Shown: positions 15,943-23,450 of the stretch, piece by piece | Numbering within the stretch: position 1 is the stretch's first letter | Layout of the letters: every line of letters starts with the position of its first letter | NCBI GenBank assembly: GCA_036475545.1 | Contig: JAZGAE010000017.1 | Coordinates: 1-27,177 of the forward strand | Reading direction: 5' to 3' | From: JAZGAE01 sp036475545 | GTDB taxonomy: Bacteria; Pseudomonadota; Alphaproteobacteria; DATDPM01 | DNA length: 27,177 bases | Position numbers and translations under genes: made by a program | Notes under the pieces: model-generated | The model's database searches: none | The model's input: only the letters and a program-made list of their open reading frames with translations | Told to the model about the DNA's origin: nothing

Positions 15943-16569
15943 ATGGCGTTTCATCGGCTTAGTCCCGCCTTCGTCGCCCTCATCGTGGCCGTGCTTATAG
16001 CCCTTTCGGCCCGAGCCGAGCAAGAGCCGCCGCGGATACTCATCGACGAGTTCCACGCCGTCCTGGTGAACGTCATGGAGGAGGCCGACAGCCTCGGTTA
16101 CGACGGCCGCTATGACTGGCTCTCGCCCGTGGTGGAGGATACGTTCAACCTGGACTTCATGGCGCGGGTCACGGCAGGCCGCTTTTGGAAAAAGGCGAGC
16201 GACCAAGAGCGCGAGCGGTTCGTGGGCGCCTTCGGGCGCATGAGCGTCGCCATCTACGCCTCCCGCTTCGACGACTATGCCGGCGAGCAGTTCGAGGTCC
16301 TCGCGGTCGAGTCGGTGCCGCGGGAATCGGTCCTGATCAAGAGCAACATCGTGAAGAAGGATGGCTCCAAGGTGGCGATCAACTACTTGCTGCGCCAGTT
16401 CGACGACGAATGGCGGATCATCGACATCTATCTCAAGGGGAGCATCAGCGAGCTCGCCACCCGCAAATCGGAATACTCCAGCATCCTCAGGCGGAAGGGC
16501 CTCGAAGGGCTGATCGTCGCCCTCGACGACAAGGTCGCGACCCTGGCGCAAGAGAGCGCAACGCCTTAA
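15943..16569 (+). CDS. hpnM: HpnM, MlaC/Ttg2D-like periplasmic protein
   Basis: Periplasmic protein of the MlaC (toluene-tolerance Ttg2D) family that accompanies HpnN in hopanoid clusters, probably carrying lipid or hopanoid across the periplasm. I chose ATG 15943, giving 208 residues, because TGGAGA precedes it at good distance; ATG 15928 has none. The N-terminus MAFHRLSPAFVALIVAVLI is a signal peptide with likely cleavage after ARA near residue 25. FNLDFMARVTAGRFWKKAS and YLLRQFDDEWRIIDIYLKG are the typical MlaC-family segments. It is divergent from hpnN and followed by 181 bp before pepM. Confidence 0.9.
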   Translation: MAFHRLSPAFVALIVAVLIALSARAEQEPPRILIDEFHAVLVNVMEEADSLGYDGRYDWLSPVVEDTFNLDFMARVTAGRFWKKASDQERERFVGAFGRMSVAIYASRFDDYAGEQFEVLAVESVPRESVLIKSNIVKKDGSKVAINYLLRQFDDEWRIIDIYLKGSISELATRKSEYSSILRRKGLEGLIVALDDKVATLAQESATP

Positions 16570-16574
16570 GCTAT

Positions 16575-16629
16575 AGGGTGCGGGGCCGGGTGGAGACGCC
16601 TCAGGGTGCGGGGCCGGGCGGAGACGCCT
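16575..16629. repeat. Two-copy 28-bp tandem repeat downstream of hpnM
   Basis: A 27-bp unit beginning AGGGTGCGGGG and ending GGAGACGCCT occurs at 16575-16601 and 16603-16629, with a single T/C difference. A 13-bp palindrome, CCGGATAATCCGG, follows at 16660-16672. The stretch lies between hpnM and pepM and codes for nothing evident. Confidence 0.8.
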
Positions 16630-16750
16630 TCCGGTCGTAAACGGCGCTCCGGGGCGGGGCCGGATAATCCGGTTTGCAAGCCGGACCGTCCGCATTCATT
16701 TTGTGGCAGTCCTGCTTTATCTCGCGGATCGAAAGTTACGGTCTGAAGCC

Positions 16751-18421
16751 ATGGCAAATCGAACCGTCGCCGCCCCCAAACACGCGCCCTATCGCGCGGC
16801 GCTCTCCAAGGCCGCCCTGTTGCGGGCGGAACTGCTCTCGCCCGAGCTTTCCTTCCTCATGGAGGCCCATGACGGGATATCCGCCAAGATCGCGGAGGAG
16901 GCCGGATTCAAGGGGATCTGGGCATCGGGCCTAGCGATGTCGGCGGCGCTCGGCGTACGCGACAGCAACGAGGCCTCGTGGACCCAGGTCCTCGAGATGC
17001 TGGAATTCATGTCGGACGCGACCACGATTCCGATCCTGGTCGACGGGGACACCGGCTACGGCAACTTCAACAACATGCGCCGCCTCGTCAAGAAGCTCTG
17101 CCAGCGAAACATCGCCGGCGTCTGCATCGAGGACAAGCTCTTCCCCAAGTCCAACTCCTTCATCGGCGAGGGGCAGCCGCTCGCCGACGTCGAGGAGTTC
17201 TGCGGCAAGATCAAGGCCGGCAAGGACAGCCAGACCGACGACGACTTCTGCATCATCGCCCGAATCGAAGCGCTGGTTTCGGGATGGGGGCTGGATGAGG
17301 CGCTGCGCCGGGCCGAGGCGTATCACATGGCCGGGGCCGACGGGATCCTCATCCATTCCAAGAGCTCTTCGCCCGATGAGGTCCTGGCCTTCATGCGCGA
17401 GTGGGGCGGTCGGGCGCCTGCGGTGATTGTGCCCACCATGTACTACGCCGCGCCCACGGAGGTGTTCGGCAAGGCCGGGGTGTCCGTCGTGATCTGGGCC
17501 AACCACAGCCTGCGCGCCGCGATTAGCGCCATGCAGGAGACCTGCCGCCGCATCCAGCGCGAACAAAACCTGGTGGGGGTCGAGGGCGAGATCGCCAGCG
17601 TGCAGGAGGTGTTCCGGCTGACCGGGAACAACGAGCTCGCCGACGCGGAACGCCGCTACCTTTGCGCGCCGCAGAAGCAGACCCATGCCATCGTCATCGC
17701 CGCGTCGCGCGGCGGCCAGCTCGGAAACCTCACCGAGGACCGTCCCAAGTGCATGATCGATATCCGCGGCAAACCGCTCTTGCGCCGCCTGGTGTCGACG
17801 TTGAAAAAGGGCGGGATCCGCGAGGTGACCGTGGTTCGCGGCTACAAGAAGGAAGCCATCAACCTGCCCTCGATCGAGGTGGTGGACAACGACGACTACG
17901 CCACCACCGGCGAAGCCGAGTCCCTGGCCTGCGCCCTTCCGCGCATCGAGGGCGACTGCATCGTTTCCTACGGCGACATCCTCTTCCGCCGCTACATACT
18001 GGATGCCTTGCTGGCCGCGCGAAGCGACATCGCCCTGGGGGTCGACGCCTTGGCCGCCGGCAAAAACCCGCAAGAGCACTACCGACTGCTCGACCTCGTC
18101 TCCTGCTCCCGCAAATTCACGGGCAACTATCTTTTGGAGAGGGAGCCGGTCTCGCTCACCCGCATCGGCAACGATCTGCCTGCGGCGGAGGTCGACGGCG
18201 AATGGATCGGCCTGGCGCGGCTCTCGCCACGCGGATCTGAGCTGGTGCGCGGCGAGATCGAGGCCATGCGCGCCGACGGCGTGCTGGGCGAGGCCAGCCT
18301 TCTCGACCTGTTCGCGCGGCTGCTCGCAAAGGGCGAGGTCATCTCGGTCGTCTATATCGCCGGCAACTGGCTCGACGTGGACGACGTCTTCGACCTTGCC
18401 GAAGCCCGAAATTTCCTTTGA
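16751..18421 (+). CDS. pepM: Phosphoenolpyruvate mutase fused to a nucleotidyltransferase
   Basis: Two-domain cytosolic protein of 556 residues. The first ~300 residues are phosphoenolpyruvate phosphomutase, which makes phosphonopyruvate: WASGLAMSAALGVRD, the metal-binding VDGDTGYGN and the diagnostic gating loop EDKLFPKSNS at 127-136 are all present, separating it from isocitrate-lyase-like relatives. From about residue 312 a second domain starts HAIVIAASRGGQLGNLTED and RPKCMIDIRGKPLL, a nucleotidyltransferase of the kind that activates AEP as CMP-AEP (PntC-like). ATG 16751 is chosen because the upstream in-frame extension to 16703 precedes the domain; the Shine-Dalgarno is weak. Ppd begins 10 bp downstream. 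AEP as the substrate of the second domain is inferred from fusion and context. Confidence 0.93.
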   Translation: MANRTVAAPKHAPYRAALSKAALLRAELLSPELSFLMEAHDGISAKIAEEAGFKGIWASGLAMSAALGVRDSNEASWTQVLEMLEFMSDATTIPILVDGDTGYGNFNNMRRLVKKLCQRNIAGVCIEDKLFPKSNSFIGEGQPLADVEEFCGKIKAGKDSQTDDDFCIIARIEALVSGWGLDEALRRAEAYHMAGADGILIHSKSSSPDEVLAFMREWGGRAPAVIVPTMYYAAPTEVFGKAGVSVVIWANHSLRAAISAMQETCRRIQREQNLVGVEGEIASVQEVFRLTGNNELADAERRYLCAPQKQTHAIVIAASRGGQLGNLTEDRPKCMIDIRGKPLLRRLVSTLKKGGIREVTVVRGYKKEAINLPSIEVVDNDDYATTGEAESLACALPRIEGDCIVSYGDILFRRYILDALLAARSDIALGVDALAAGKNPQEHYRLLDLVSCSRKFTGNYLLEREPVSLTRIGNDLPAAEVDGEWIGLARLSPRGSELVRGEIEAMRADGVLGEASLLDLFARLLAKGEVISVVYIAGNWLDVDDVFDLAEARNFL

Positions 18422-18431
18422 GCACCTAGGA

Positions 18432-19574
18432 ATGATCGAGGCCGACGATTTCATCGTGCCGGCGAAGGCGCGGGGTTTCGATTTCTATGCCGGTGTCCCC
18501 TGCTCGTTCCTGACGCCGATGATCAATCGTGTCATCAGCGACCGGAAGCTTACTTACATCGGCGCAGCGAGCGAGGGCGAGGCGGTGGCCATCGCCGCCG
18601 GGGCCTGGCTCGCCGGTCGCGGCACCGTGGTGATCTGCCAGAATTCCGGGCTCGGCAACGCGGTCAGCCCGCTCACTTCGCTCAACTACCCGTTCCGGAT
18701 CCCGACGCTGTTCATCACGACCTGGCGGGGCCAGCCAGGGATCGGGGACGCGCCTCAGCACGAGCTCATCGGCCGCATCACCGACGCCCTCCTTGAAACC
18801 ATCCAGGTGCCGCACCGCCTCTTCCCCAGGGAGCCGGAGGAGGTCGAGCCAGCGCTGGAAGAGGCCCAGGCTTCGATCGCCAAGCGCGACCTCCCGTTCG
18901 CCTTCATCATGGAAAAGGGGACCGTGAAGGAGTGTGGCCTCGATCAACCCGTCACTCCGCCCTGGCCGAAGGGGCGATACGTGGATGCGCAGGAGCACGA
19001 CGCCCGCCCCACGCGAGCCGCGACGCTGGAGCGGTTCCTGGAAGTCGTCCCCGATGATGCCGCGGTGATCGCCACCACGGGCAAATGCGGCCGGGAGCTC
19101 TTCACCCTTTCCGACCGCGAGCAGTATTTCTACCAGGTGGGCTCCATGGGATGCGCCAGCGGCACGGCGCTGGGCGTGGCGCTGAACGTGCGGCGCGCGG
19201 TCATTGTGCTGGACGGCGACGGGGCCGCGCTCATGAATATGGGAACCTTCGCCACCATCGGGGCCCATCACCCGGGAAACCTCGTTCACGTTCTGCTGGA
19301 CAATGGCGTGCACGACTCCACGGGCGGCCAGGCCACGGTCTCAAGCACCTGCGACTTCGCCGGCGTGGCGCTCGCCTGCGGCTATGCCCAGGCCATGTCG
19401 TGCGACAGTCTCGATGGATTCGAGGGGGCGGTCCGCCAAGCGCTGCGCTCCCAGGGGCCGACGCTTATTCACATGCGTATCCTGCCGGGCTCGATGCCGG
19501 AGCTCGGCCGGCCCACCATCCCGCCGCATGAGGTGGCGCGCCGCTTCAAGGCGTTTCTCACCGGGGGTTATTGA
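18432..19574 (+). CDS. ppd: Phosphonopyruvate decarboxylase
   Basis: Thiamine-diphosphate enzyme that decarboxylates phosphonopyruvate to phosphonoacetaldehyde, pulling the unfavourable PepM equilibrium forward. The 380-residue product begins MIEADDFIVPAKARGFDFYAGVPCSFLTP in the manner typical of the family. A glutamate in ASEGEAVAIAAG (48-50) matches the ThDP-activating site, and GDG at 262-264 with DNG downstream forms the cofactor/Mg motif. QVGSMGCASGTALGVAL is also diagnostic. ATG 18432 has AGGA directly against it, so initiation may depend on coupling to pepM, whose stop is 10 bp upstream. It converges with the AEP aminotransferase. Confidence 0.94.
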   Translation: MIEADDFIVPAKARGFDFYAGVPCSFLTPMINRVISDRKLTYIGAASEGEAVAIAAGAWLAGRGTVVICQNSGLGNAVSPLTSLNYPFRIPTLFITTWRGQPGIGDAPQHELIGRITDALLETIQVPHRLFPREPEEVEPALEEAQASIAKRDLPFAFIMEKGTVKECGLDQPVTPPWPKGRYVDAQEHDARPTRAATLERFLEVVPDDAAVIATTGKCGRELFTLSDREQYFYQVGSMGCASGTALGVALNVRRAVIVLDGDGAALMNMGTFATIGAHHPGNLVHVLLDNGVHDSTGGQATVSSTCDFAGVALACGYAQAMSCDSLDGFEGAVRQALRSQGPTLIHMRILPGSMPELGRPTIPPHEVARRFKAFLTGGY

Positions 19575-19594
19575 GCCGCGGCCTTCGGCGCGGC
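19575..19594. terminator. Hairpin between convergent ppd and AEP aminotransferase genes
   Basis: GCCGCG (19575-19580) pairs with CGCGGC (19589-19594) around a loop containing CTTCGG. It sits in the 44-bp gap where two genes converge, so it could stop transcription from either side. There is no T-run on either strand, so it would be an atypical intrinsic terminator. Confidence 0.35.
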
Positions 19595-19618
19595 CAGGGG
19601 TCCTAGAGCATAATCCGG

Positions 19619-20746
19619 TCAGTGCCCGGAGCGCCCGCAGTTCTCGATTCCCATCTCGGCGACGACCTCGCGTACCGCCTCGACAAGCTCCTGCATCTCG
19701 GCCTCGCCGAGGGCCCCGATGCATCCCACCCGGAAGCTGTCGACCGCGGCCAGCCTGCCTGGATAGATGGCGTAGCCCCGCCCGCGCAGGCCCTCATAGA
19801 ACCGCCCGAAGTCGTAGTTCGGGTCGGCGGGCGATAGAAAGGTCACGATCACCGGCGCCTGGAGCGTATCCGGAAGCAGGGTCTCGAAGCCCAGCGCGCG
19901 CATGCCTTTGACCAGCACGTCACAGTTGCGCCGGTAACGGGCCTCGCGCGCCGGGCGGCCCCCCGCCTCCAGGTATTCCTCCAACGCCTTGTCGAGGGCG
20001 GCGACGACGTGGGTGGGCGGGGTAAAGCGCCACTGACCCGTGCCCTCCATGAACCGCCGCTGGTCGTGAAGGTCCAGGCTCAAGGAGGGGGCGTTCCCCG
20101 CGCACTGGTCGAGTGCCGCCTTGCGGACGATGACGAAGCCCATGCCCGGCACGCCCTCCAGGCACTTGTTGGACGAGGCCATGACGGCGTCGTAGTTAAG
20201 CTTCGCCGAATCAAGGGACAGCAGGCCGAAGGTGCTCATGGCGTCGACGAGCAGCCGGCGGCCCGCCTTGGCCACGACGGCGGCGATGTCCGCCAACGGG
20301 TTGAGGATGCCGGCGGTGGTCTCGCAATGAACCACCGCGACATGGGTGACGTGCGGGTCGGCCTCGAGCGCCGCCTCCACCTGGGCCGCGGTGGGCGGCA
20401 CGTGCTCCTCCGTCTCCAGGACGGCGCAGTCCCGGTCGATGATGTTGCAGATCTGGGCCATCCTGCGGCCATAGACTCCGTTCACCAGGACGAGCGCCTT
20501 GCCCGCATGGGGCAGCAGCGTGCCGAGCGCGGCCTCCACGGCAAAGGTGCCGCTTCCCTGCAGGGGCACGCAAACATGGTCCTGGCCAGCGTCGGCGATT
20601 TCGAGGAGGCGCTTGCATACCCGCGCCGTCATCTCGATGAAGTCGGAGTCCCGCGAGCCGAAGTCGCGCAACATCGCCCGCTTGGTCGCATCGGAGGTGT
20701 TGATCGGCCCCGGGGTGAACAGCCAGGGCCCGCGGCGCCCTCTCAC
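19619..20746 (-). CDS. 2-aminoethylphosphonate aminotransferase (PhnW-type)
   Basis: Fold-type I PLP aminotransferase of 375 residues that interconverts AEP plus pyruvate and phosphonoacetaldehyde plus alanine; beside pepM and ppd it most likely runs towards AEP. FTPGPINTSDATKRAML and VPLQGSGTFAVEAALGTLLP at the N-terminal side are PhnW signatures, VDAMSTFG has the cofactor aspartate D168, and SSNKCLEGVPGMGF holds the PLP lysine K194. GTG 20746 is supported by GGGAGGG six to seven bases upstream and overlaps the stop of a possible 32-residue ORF as GTGA. Degradative PhnW is not excluded by sequence, but no phosphonatase (phnX) is in the window. Confidence 0.92.
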   Translation of the reverse strand: MRGRRGPWLFTPGPINTSDATKRAMLRDFGSRDSDFIEMTARVCKRLLEIADAGQDHVCVPLQGSGTFAVEAALGTLLPHAGKALVLVNGVYGRRMAQICNIIDRDCAVLETEEHVPPTAAQVEAALEADPHVTHVAVVHCETTAGILNPLADIAAVVAKAGRRLLVDAMSTFGLLSLDSAKLNYDAVMASSNKCLEGVPGMGFVIVRKAALDQCAGNAPSLSLDLHDQRRFMEGTGQWRFTPPTHVVAALDKALEEYLEAGGRPAREARYRRNCDVLVKGMRALGFETLLPDTLQAPVIVTFLSPADPNYDFGRFYEGLRGRGYAIYPGRLAAVDSFRVGCIGALGEAEMQELVEAVREVVAEMGIENCGRSGH

Positions 20747-20841
20747 TGTTTCCCTCCCGACGGAGCCGGCTCCGCCGGCGGACCGTCGCCCGCCGAGCCC
20801 CCCGCCGAGACCGGGGTCACGTTGTTTCGTATGAAGTCCAT
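20743..20841 (-). CDS. Possible 32-residue ORF coupled to the AEP aminotransferase
   Basis: ATG 20841 has AGAGG a few bases upstream, and the frame ends with a TGA that overlaps the aminotransferase GTG as GTGA. The predicted peptide starts MDFIRNNVTPVSAGG and ends in a Gly/Ala/Pro-rich tail. I recognise no family. It may be a translated leader that couples initiation, a remnant of a longer gene, or chance. Confidence 0.3.
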   Translation of the reverse strand: MDFIRNNVTPVSAGGSAGDGPPAEPAPSGGKQ

Positions 20842-21194
20842 GACCTCTAGAGCCGTCGATGAAAGCCGACGCGGAACAGTCGCCGACAAGCTATCGCGCC
20901 GGGGACGCGGTTGGAAGGGGCTCGCGACCAGGGCCTTCAACGTGCCCGTGATTGCTGCAGGCGCCGGCGGAAAGCAGCACTCCTGGAGGAGCAACGGGCC
21001 AAGCCCTCTTTCACGCGGGCCCGGCGTGCGGCGATGGGTCGTCACGGCTCGCGATCGCCGGGGCCGCGGTCTCCACGCACCGTCGAGTTTTTCGATTGGT
21101 TGGGGCCGGCCGGGGAGCTGCGGCCCAGCGCCCTGGCCAACACACTGAAATCAGCAGAAACTAAAGAGTCGGGACGGCGCTTACGGGCTGCCGC
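20842..21194. other. Gene-poor gap
   Basis: About 350 bp of GC-rich sequence without a convincing coding region. Open frames on both strands are composition-driven and show no recognisable family. It should carry the promoter for the AEP aminotransferase on the minus strand, but I see no clear -35/-10 pair. Confidence 0.6.
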
Positions 21195-21545
21195 TCACTT
21201 GATACGCGCCGTCATGACATCGTAGACCTGTAGCGGCATCCCGCCGTCTCTATGCCCGCACCCTTCCTTGAACAGGATCACGCGCACGGCGGCGGACGTT
21301 CCCCTGATATAGTCTTCGTAGACGAGAGCCTCGTCCGATGGGGCGAAGGACTTGCCGTGGATGGCCTCGTAGCGGCTGCTGAGGACACCGACTTCTTCCT
21401 GGAGCAGGTGGGCCGACGGCTGGCCGAGCTTGAGTTTTACGTCTTCCACCGTGATGCACGCGCCGCGCGCCCCGGACGTGAGAGCGACCTGTGAGAGGAC
21501 GAGGAGGGCCGTTGCAAGAACGGCGTTAATCCGAGAGGGGCGCAT
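21195..21545 (-). CDS. Small secreted hypothetical protein
   Basis: No family recognised. The 116-residue product begins MRPSRINAVLATALLVLSQV, a clear signal peptide with probable cleavage around SGARGA, so the mature protein is about 88 residues and exported. It has two cysteines in the mature part (one at the start, one in KEGCGHRDGG) that could form a disulfide. ATG 21545 is preceded by GGAG at good spacing; ATG 21560 and 21557 are in frame but have poorer sites. It is 69 bp downstream of the HExxH gene on the same strand and probably co-transcribed with it. Confidence 0.65.
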   Translation of the reverse strand: MRPSRINAVLATALLVLSQVALTSGARGACITVEDVKLKLGQPSAHLLQEEVGVLSSRYEAIHGKSFAPSDEALVYEDYIRGTSAAVRVILFKEGCGHRDGGMPLQVYDVMTARIK

Positions 21546-21614
21546 GAGCTTCTCCATCATCGCTCTGGACTGCTACTCACGTACGAACGCGGTTCAGCAT
21601 GCCCCTCGTCAGAA

Positions 21615-22046
21615 TCAGCAGTTCGGTCCCATGAACGCGCGCGGCGCGAAGTTCCGGCCCAAGCCGCCCCGCACGCCGTTCTCGGCGAGAAATGCGCTCT
21701 GGATTTGGTGCGCCTCGAGCTCGCGCAACTGCCAGCGAAGGATCTGAGAGTCCTCCGCGAAGCTGCCGCTCTTATCCTGCATGTAATGGACAAGCTCATG
21801 GAGCAGGATCGAGCGGGCGCAGACGTTCGTCTTCAGCGCGAGGTCTCTATCGAGATAGACGACGCCGCTGCTGTTGTCTGGATACCACCCCAGGATCGGG
21901 CAGGGCCCCGTGCAGCTCATCTGCTCCAGGCTCGCATGAGGCACGAAAGCAATGACTGGAAACTGGTCAGGAACGTCGTAGCCCGCGTAGAGATTTATCC
22001 AAGCGAGCAGGCTTACGACCAACGCCTTTATCGATCCAACTTCCAT
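21615..22046 (-). CDS. Small HExxH putative zinc-binding protein (DUF6647-like)
   Basis: The 143-residue product carries HELVHYMQ, an HExxH zinc-metallopeptidase motif, followed by a Glu-rich RELEAHQIQ that could supply a third metal ligand as in gluzincins. Upstream lies VVYLDRDLALKTNVCARSIL. It resembles the DUF6647-type small proteins from memory; proteolytic activity is not shown. A hydrophobic N-terminal stretch (ALVVSLLAWINLY) could be a signal anchor or simply a buried helix. ATG 22046 is strongly supported by AGGAGGT five bases upstream; an in-frame extension to 22142 is not. Two copies of a 10-bp repeat lie upstream (22095-22125). Confidence 0.72.
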   Translation of the reverse strand: MEVGSIKALVVSLLAWINLYAGYDVPDQFPVIAFVPHASLEQMSCTGPCPILGWYPDNSSGVVYLDRDLALKTNVCARSILLHELVHYMQDKSGSFAEDSQILRWQLRELEAHQIQSAFLAENGVRGGLGRNFAPRAFMGPNC

Positions 22047-22094
22047 CTCCACCTCCTGGCCCGGGAGCCTCCTTGAGGTCTCAATCCGGACCGA

Positions 22095-22125
22095 ACCTAC
22101 TTGGTTGCGGTGCGTACCTACTTGG
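22095..22125. promoter_or_regulatory. 10-bp direct repeat at 21-bp spacing upstream of the HExxH gene
   Basis: ACCTACTTGG occurs at 22095-22104 and again at 22116-22125. The 21-bp start-to-start distance is two helical turns, so both copies face the same side of the DNA. They lie 49-79 bp upstream of the ATG at 22046, where a transcription factor would act. No regulator is assigned. Confidence 0.45.
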
Positions 22126-22139
22126 CACGGAAGCGTACA

Positions 22140-22400
22140 CACCGATTACACTCGCGTTTGTTTAACCAAAGGTTACTGGATTTCAATTTTTCTCATTATT
22201 GTGAAATAAAATTTCTTAATTTTAGAGAAAGACTCAGTTAACGATCTGGTAACGCTTTGCACATTCACCCCGTTCACCCGCTAAATCCTTGGCCCATACC
22301 CGGGCCGCCGCCTGCTTCGTCACAGATTTCGGTGCCTATTGAATATAAGTGTATATACACTTTTATTCTCCAGACGTCAACAATTTTTTCCGCGTTTGGG
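22140..22400. other. AT-rich intergenic island between the HExxH gene and the fhc operon
   Basis: Composition falls to clearly AT-rich over about 22140-22260 and 22325-22390, unlike the rest of the window. It contains the inverted repeat TAACC-AAA-GGTTA (22163-22175), a GTTAAC (22237) and a GTAAC (22249), resembling the GTAAC motifs near 9310. Minus-strand TTGAAA near 22190 could be a -35. No coding region is seen; the stretch to 22607 returns to high GC, with only a weak hairpin GCCTC/GAGGC at 22573-22589 that might follow fhcC. Confidence 0.5.
22341..22368. promoter_or_regulatory. 28-bp near-perfect palindrome
   Basis: The left arm GAATATAAGTGTAT and right arm ATACACTTTTATTC are reverse complements except at one position; the central 16 bp (22347-22362) are a perfect palindrome. 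It lies 239 bp beyond the fhcC stop and 295 bp upstream of the HExxH gene. It could be a dimeric regulator's operator or an RNA stem at the end of the fhc transcript. Confidence 0.5.
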
Positions 22401-22607
22401 GGTAACCGCGGTGGGAGGAACCCCAAGCGGCCCTATCTAGACCGTTGCGCTAGGCGCTGTCCGGCGCCTCCCCGATCGGCGCCGTGCGGCCCGCCGCCAC
22501 CGGCTCGTTGCCTTCCAGCCGCCCGCACGCGCAAGCGATACGTCAGGACCGCGGACAACCCCGGAGACCGTCGCCTCGGAAACGGAGGCTGAGGGCGGCC
22601 GCCCGGC

Positions 22608-23450
22608 CTATGCCGGTCGGGCCTCGCAAATCAATATTTCGCCCTTGCCACCGACCCCCTGGTCGCCCGCGTAGCGGCGTGCCCGGCTGTAGGACCTGTC
22701 GAGTTGCTCGAATTTCCCGCCGAAGGTCCGAATGTGGTCCATGAACAGCCGCAGGAAAGGGATGGTGTGGCTGCCGCAGTCGTTGAAAGTGGCCACCATC
22801 CGTTCCGGCCGAGCGAACAGAATCACGCTGCCCCGCTTCATCGCGAGGCCGGCGAAGTCGCCAACCCTGCCCAGAACCACGATGGACCCCGCGACCATGC
22901 GCGAGGCGCAATAGTCCCCGGCATCGCCCTCGACCAGCACGAGCCCGCGGCGCATGCGATCGCCGGCCCGCTCGCCGACGCTGCCGCCCACCTTGACCAC
23001 CCCGCCCGTCATGCCGAGCTTGTCGCCCGGGATGGCGGCCGCCAAGTAGTCACCGGCATCGCCGTCGATCCATATTTTCCCGCCGCCCATACCGCTCGCC
23101 GGGAACGGGCCCGAATTGCCGGAGACGCGGATGGCGCCGCCCTTCATGCCCAGCCCCAGATAGGCGCCGGCGTCGCCCCCGACGGTGATCTCGCCCCGGG
23201 TCATGCCCTGGCCGATGCAGTCCAGGCGGTCGCAGCCTTTACGCAGGGCCAGCTCCGCCTCGCCCTCGGCGGGAATGGGATCGCCCGAGACCGTGAACAG
23301 GTCGCCCGTCCGCTCCCTCCTGTTGCCGACCATCAGCTCGATGGCGGCGACCGCCTCGAGGGTTCGGCCCGCAAGCCTCTCTGGCGTGAGGGCCGAGACG
23401 TCGACACGCTGGCGCGGCGGTTCCCCGAGGGTGAGGGTGAGCGCCGTCAC
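22608..23450 (-). CDS. fhcC: Formyltransferase/hydrolase complex subunit C
   Basis: Subunit C of the cytosolic Fhc complex, related to formylmethanofuran dehydrogenase subunit C and the glutamate-synthase C-terminal beta-helix. The 280-residue product has repeated G-x-x-x-G-D-A-G turns (GGDAGAYLGLGMKGG, DGDAGDYLAAAIPG, EGDAGDYCASRMVAG) forming that helix. In methylotrophs the subunit is structural, joining the A and D subunits. GTG 23450 overlaps the fhcD stop as GTGA; a longer in-frame reading into fhcD is a shadow. It is the last gene of the fhcB-A-D-C run. Confidence 0.94.
   Translation of the reverse strand: MTALTLTLGEPPRQRVDVSALTPERLAGRTLEAVAAIELMVGNRRERTGDLFTVSGDPIPAEGEAELALRKGCDRLDCIGQGMTRGEITVGGDAGAYLGLGMKGGAIRVSGNSGPFPASGMGGGKIWIDGDAGDYLAAAIPGDKLGMTGGVVKVGGSVGERAGDRMRRGLVLVEGDAGDYCASRMVAGSIVVLGRVGDFAGLAMKRGSVILFARPERMVATFNDCGSHTIPFLRLFMDHIRTFGGKFEQLDRSYSRARRYAGDQGVGGKGEILICEARPA

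Noticed and set aside
16664..19619. ATAATCCGGT at 16664-16673 and 19610-19619, flanking pepM-ppd like insertion repeats
   Set aside because: Only 10 bp, part of a palindrome at one end and of coding sequence at the other; no integrase or transposase nearby. Chance is an adequate explanation.
22163..22245. TTAACCAA and GTTAACGAT as CtrA-type half sites
   Set aside because: Neither matches the TTAA-N7-TTAA or TTAACCAT pattern well; AT-rich sequence yields such matches easily.
22393..22429. Hairpin CGTTTGGGG/CCCCAAGCG considered as a terminator for the fhc operon
   Set aside because: On the minus strand it is followed by A residues rather than a U-run, and the loop is 19 bases.
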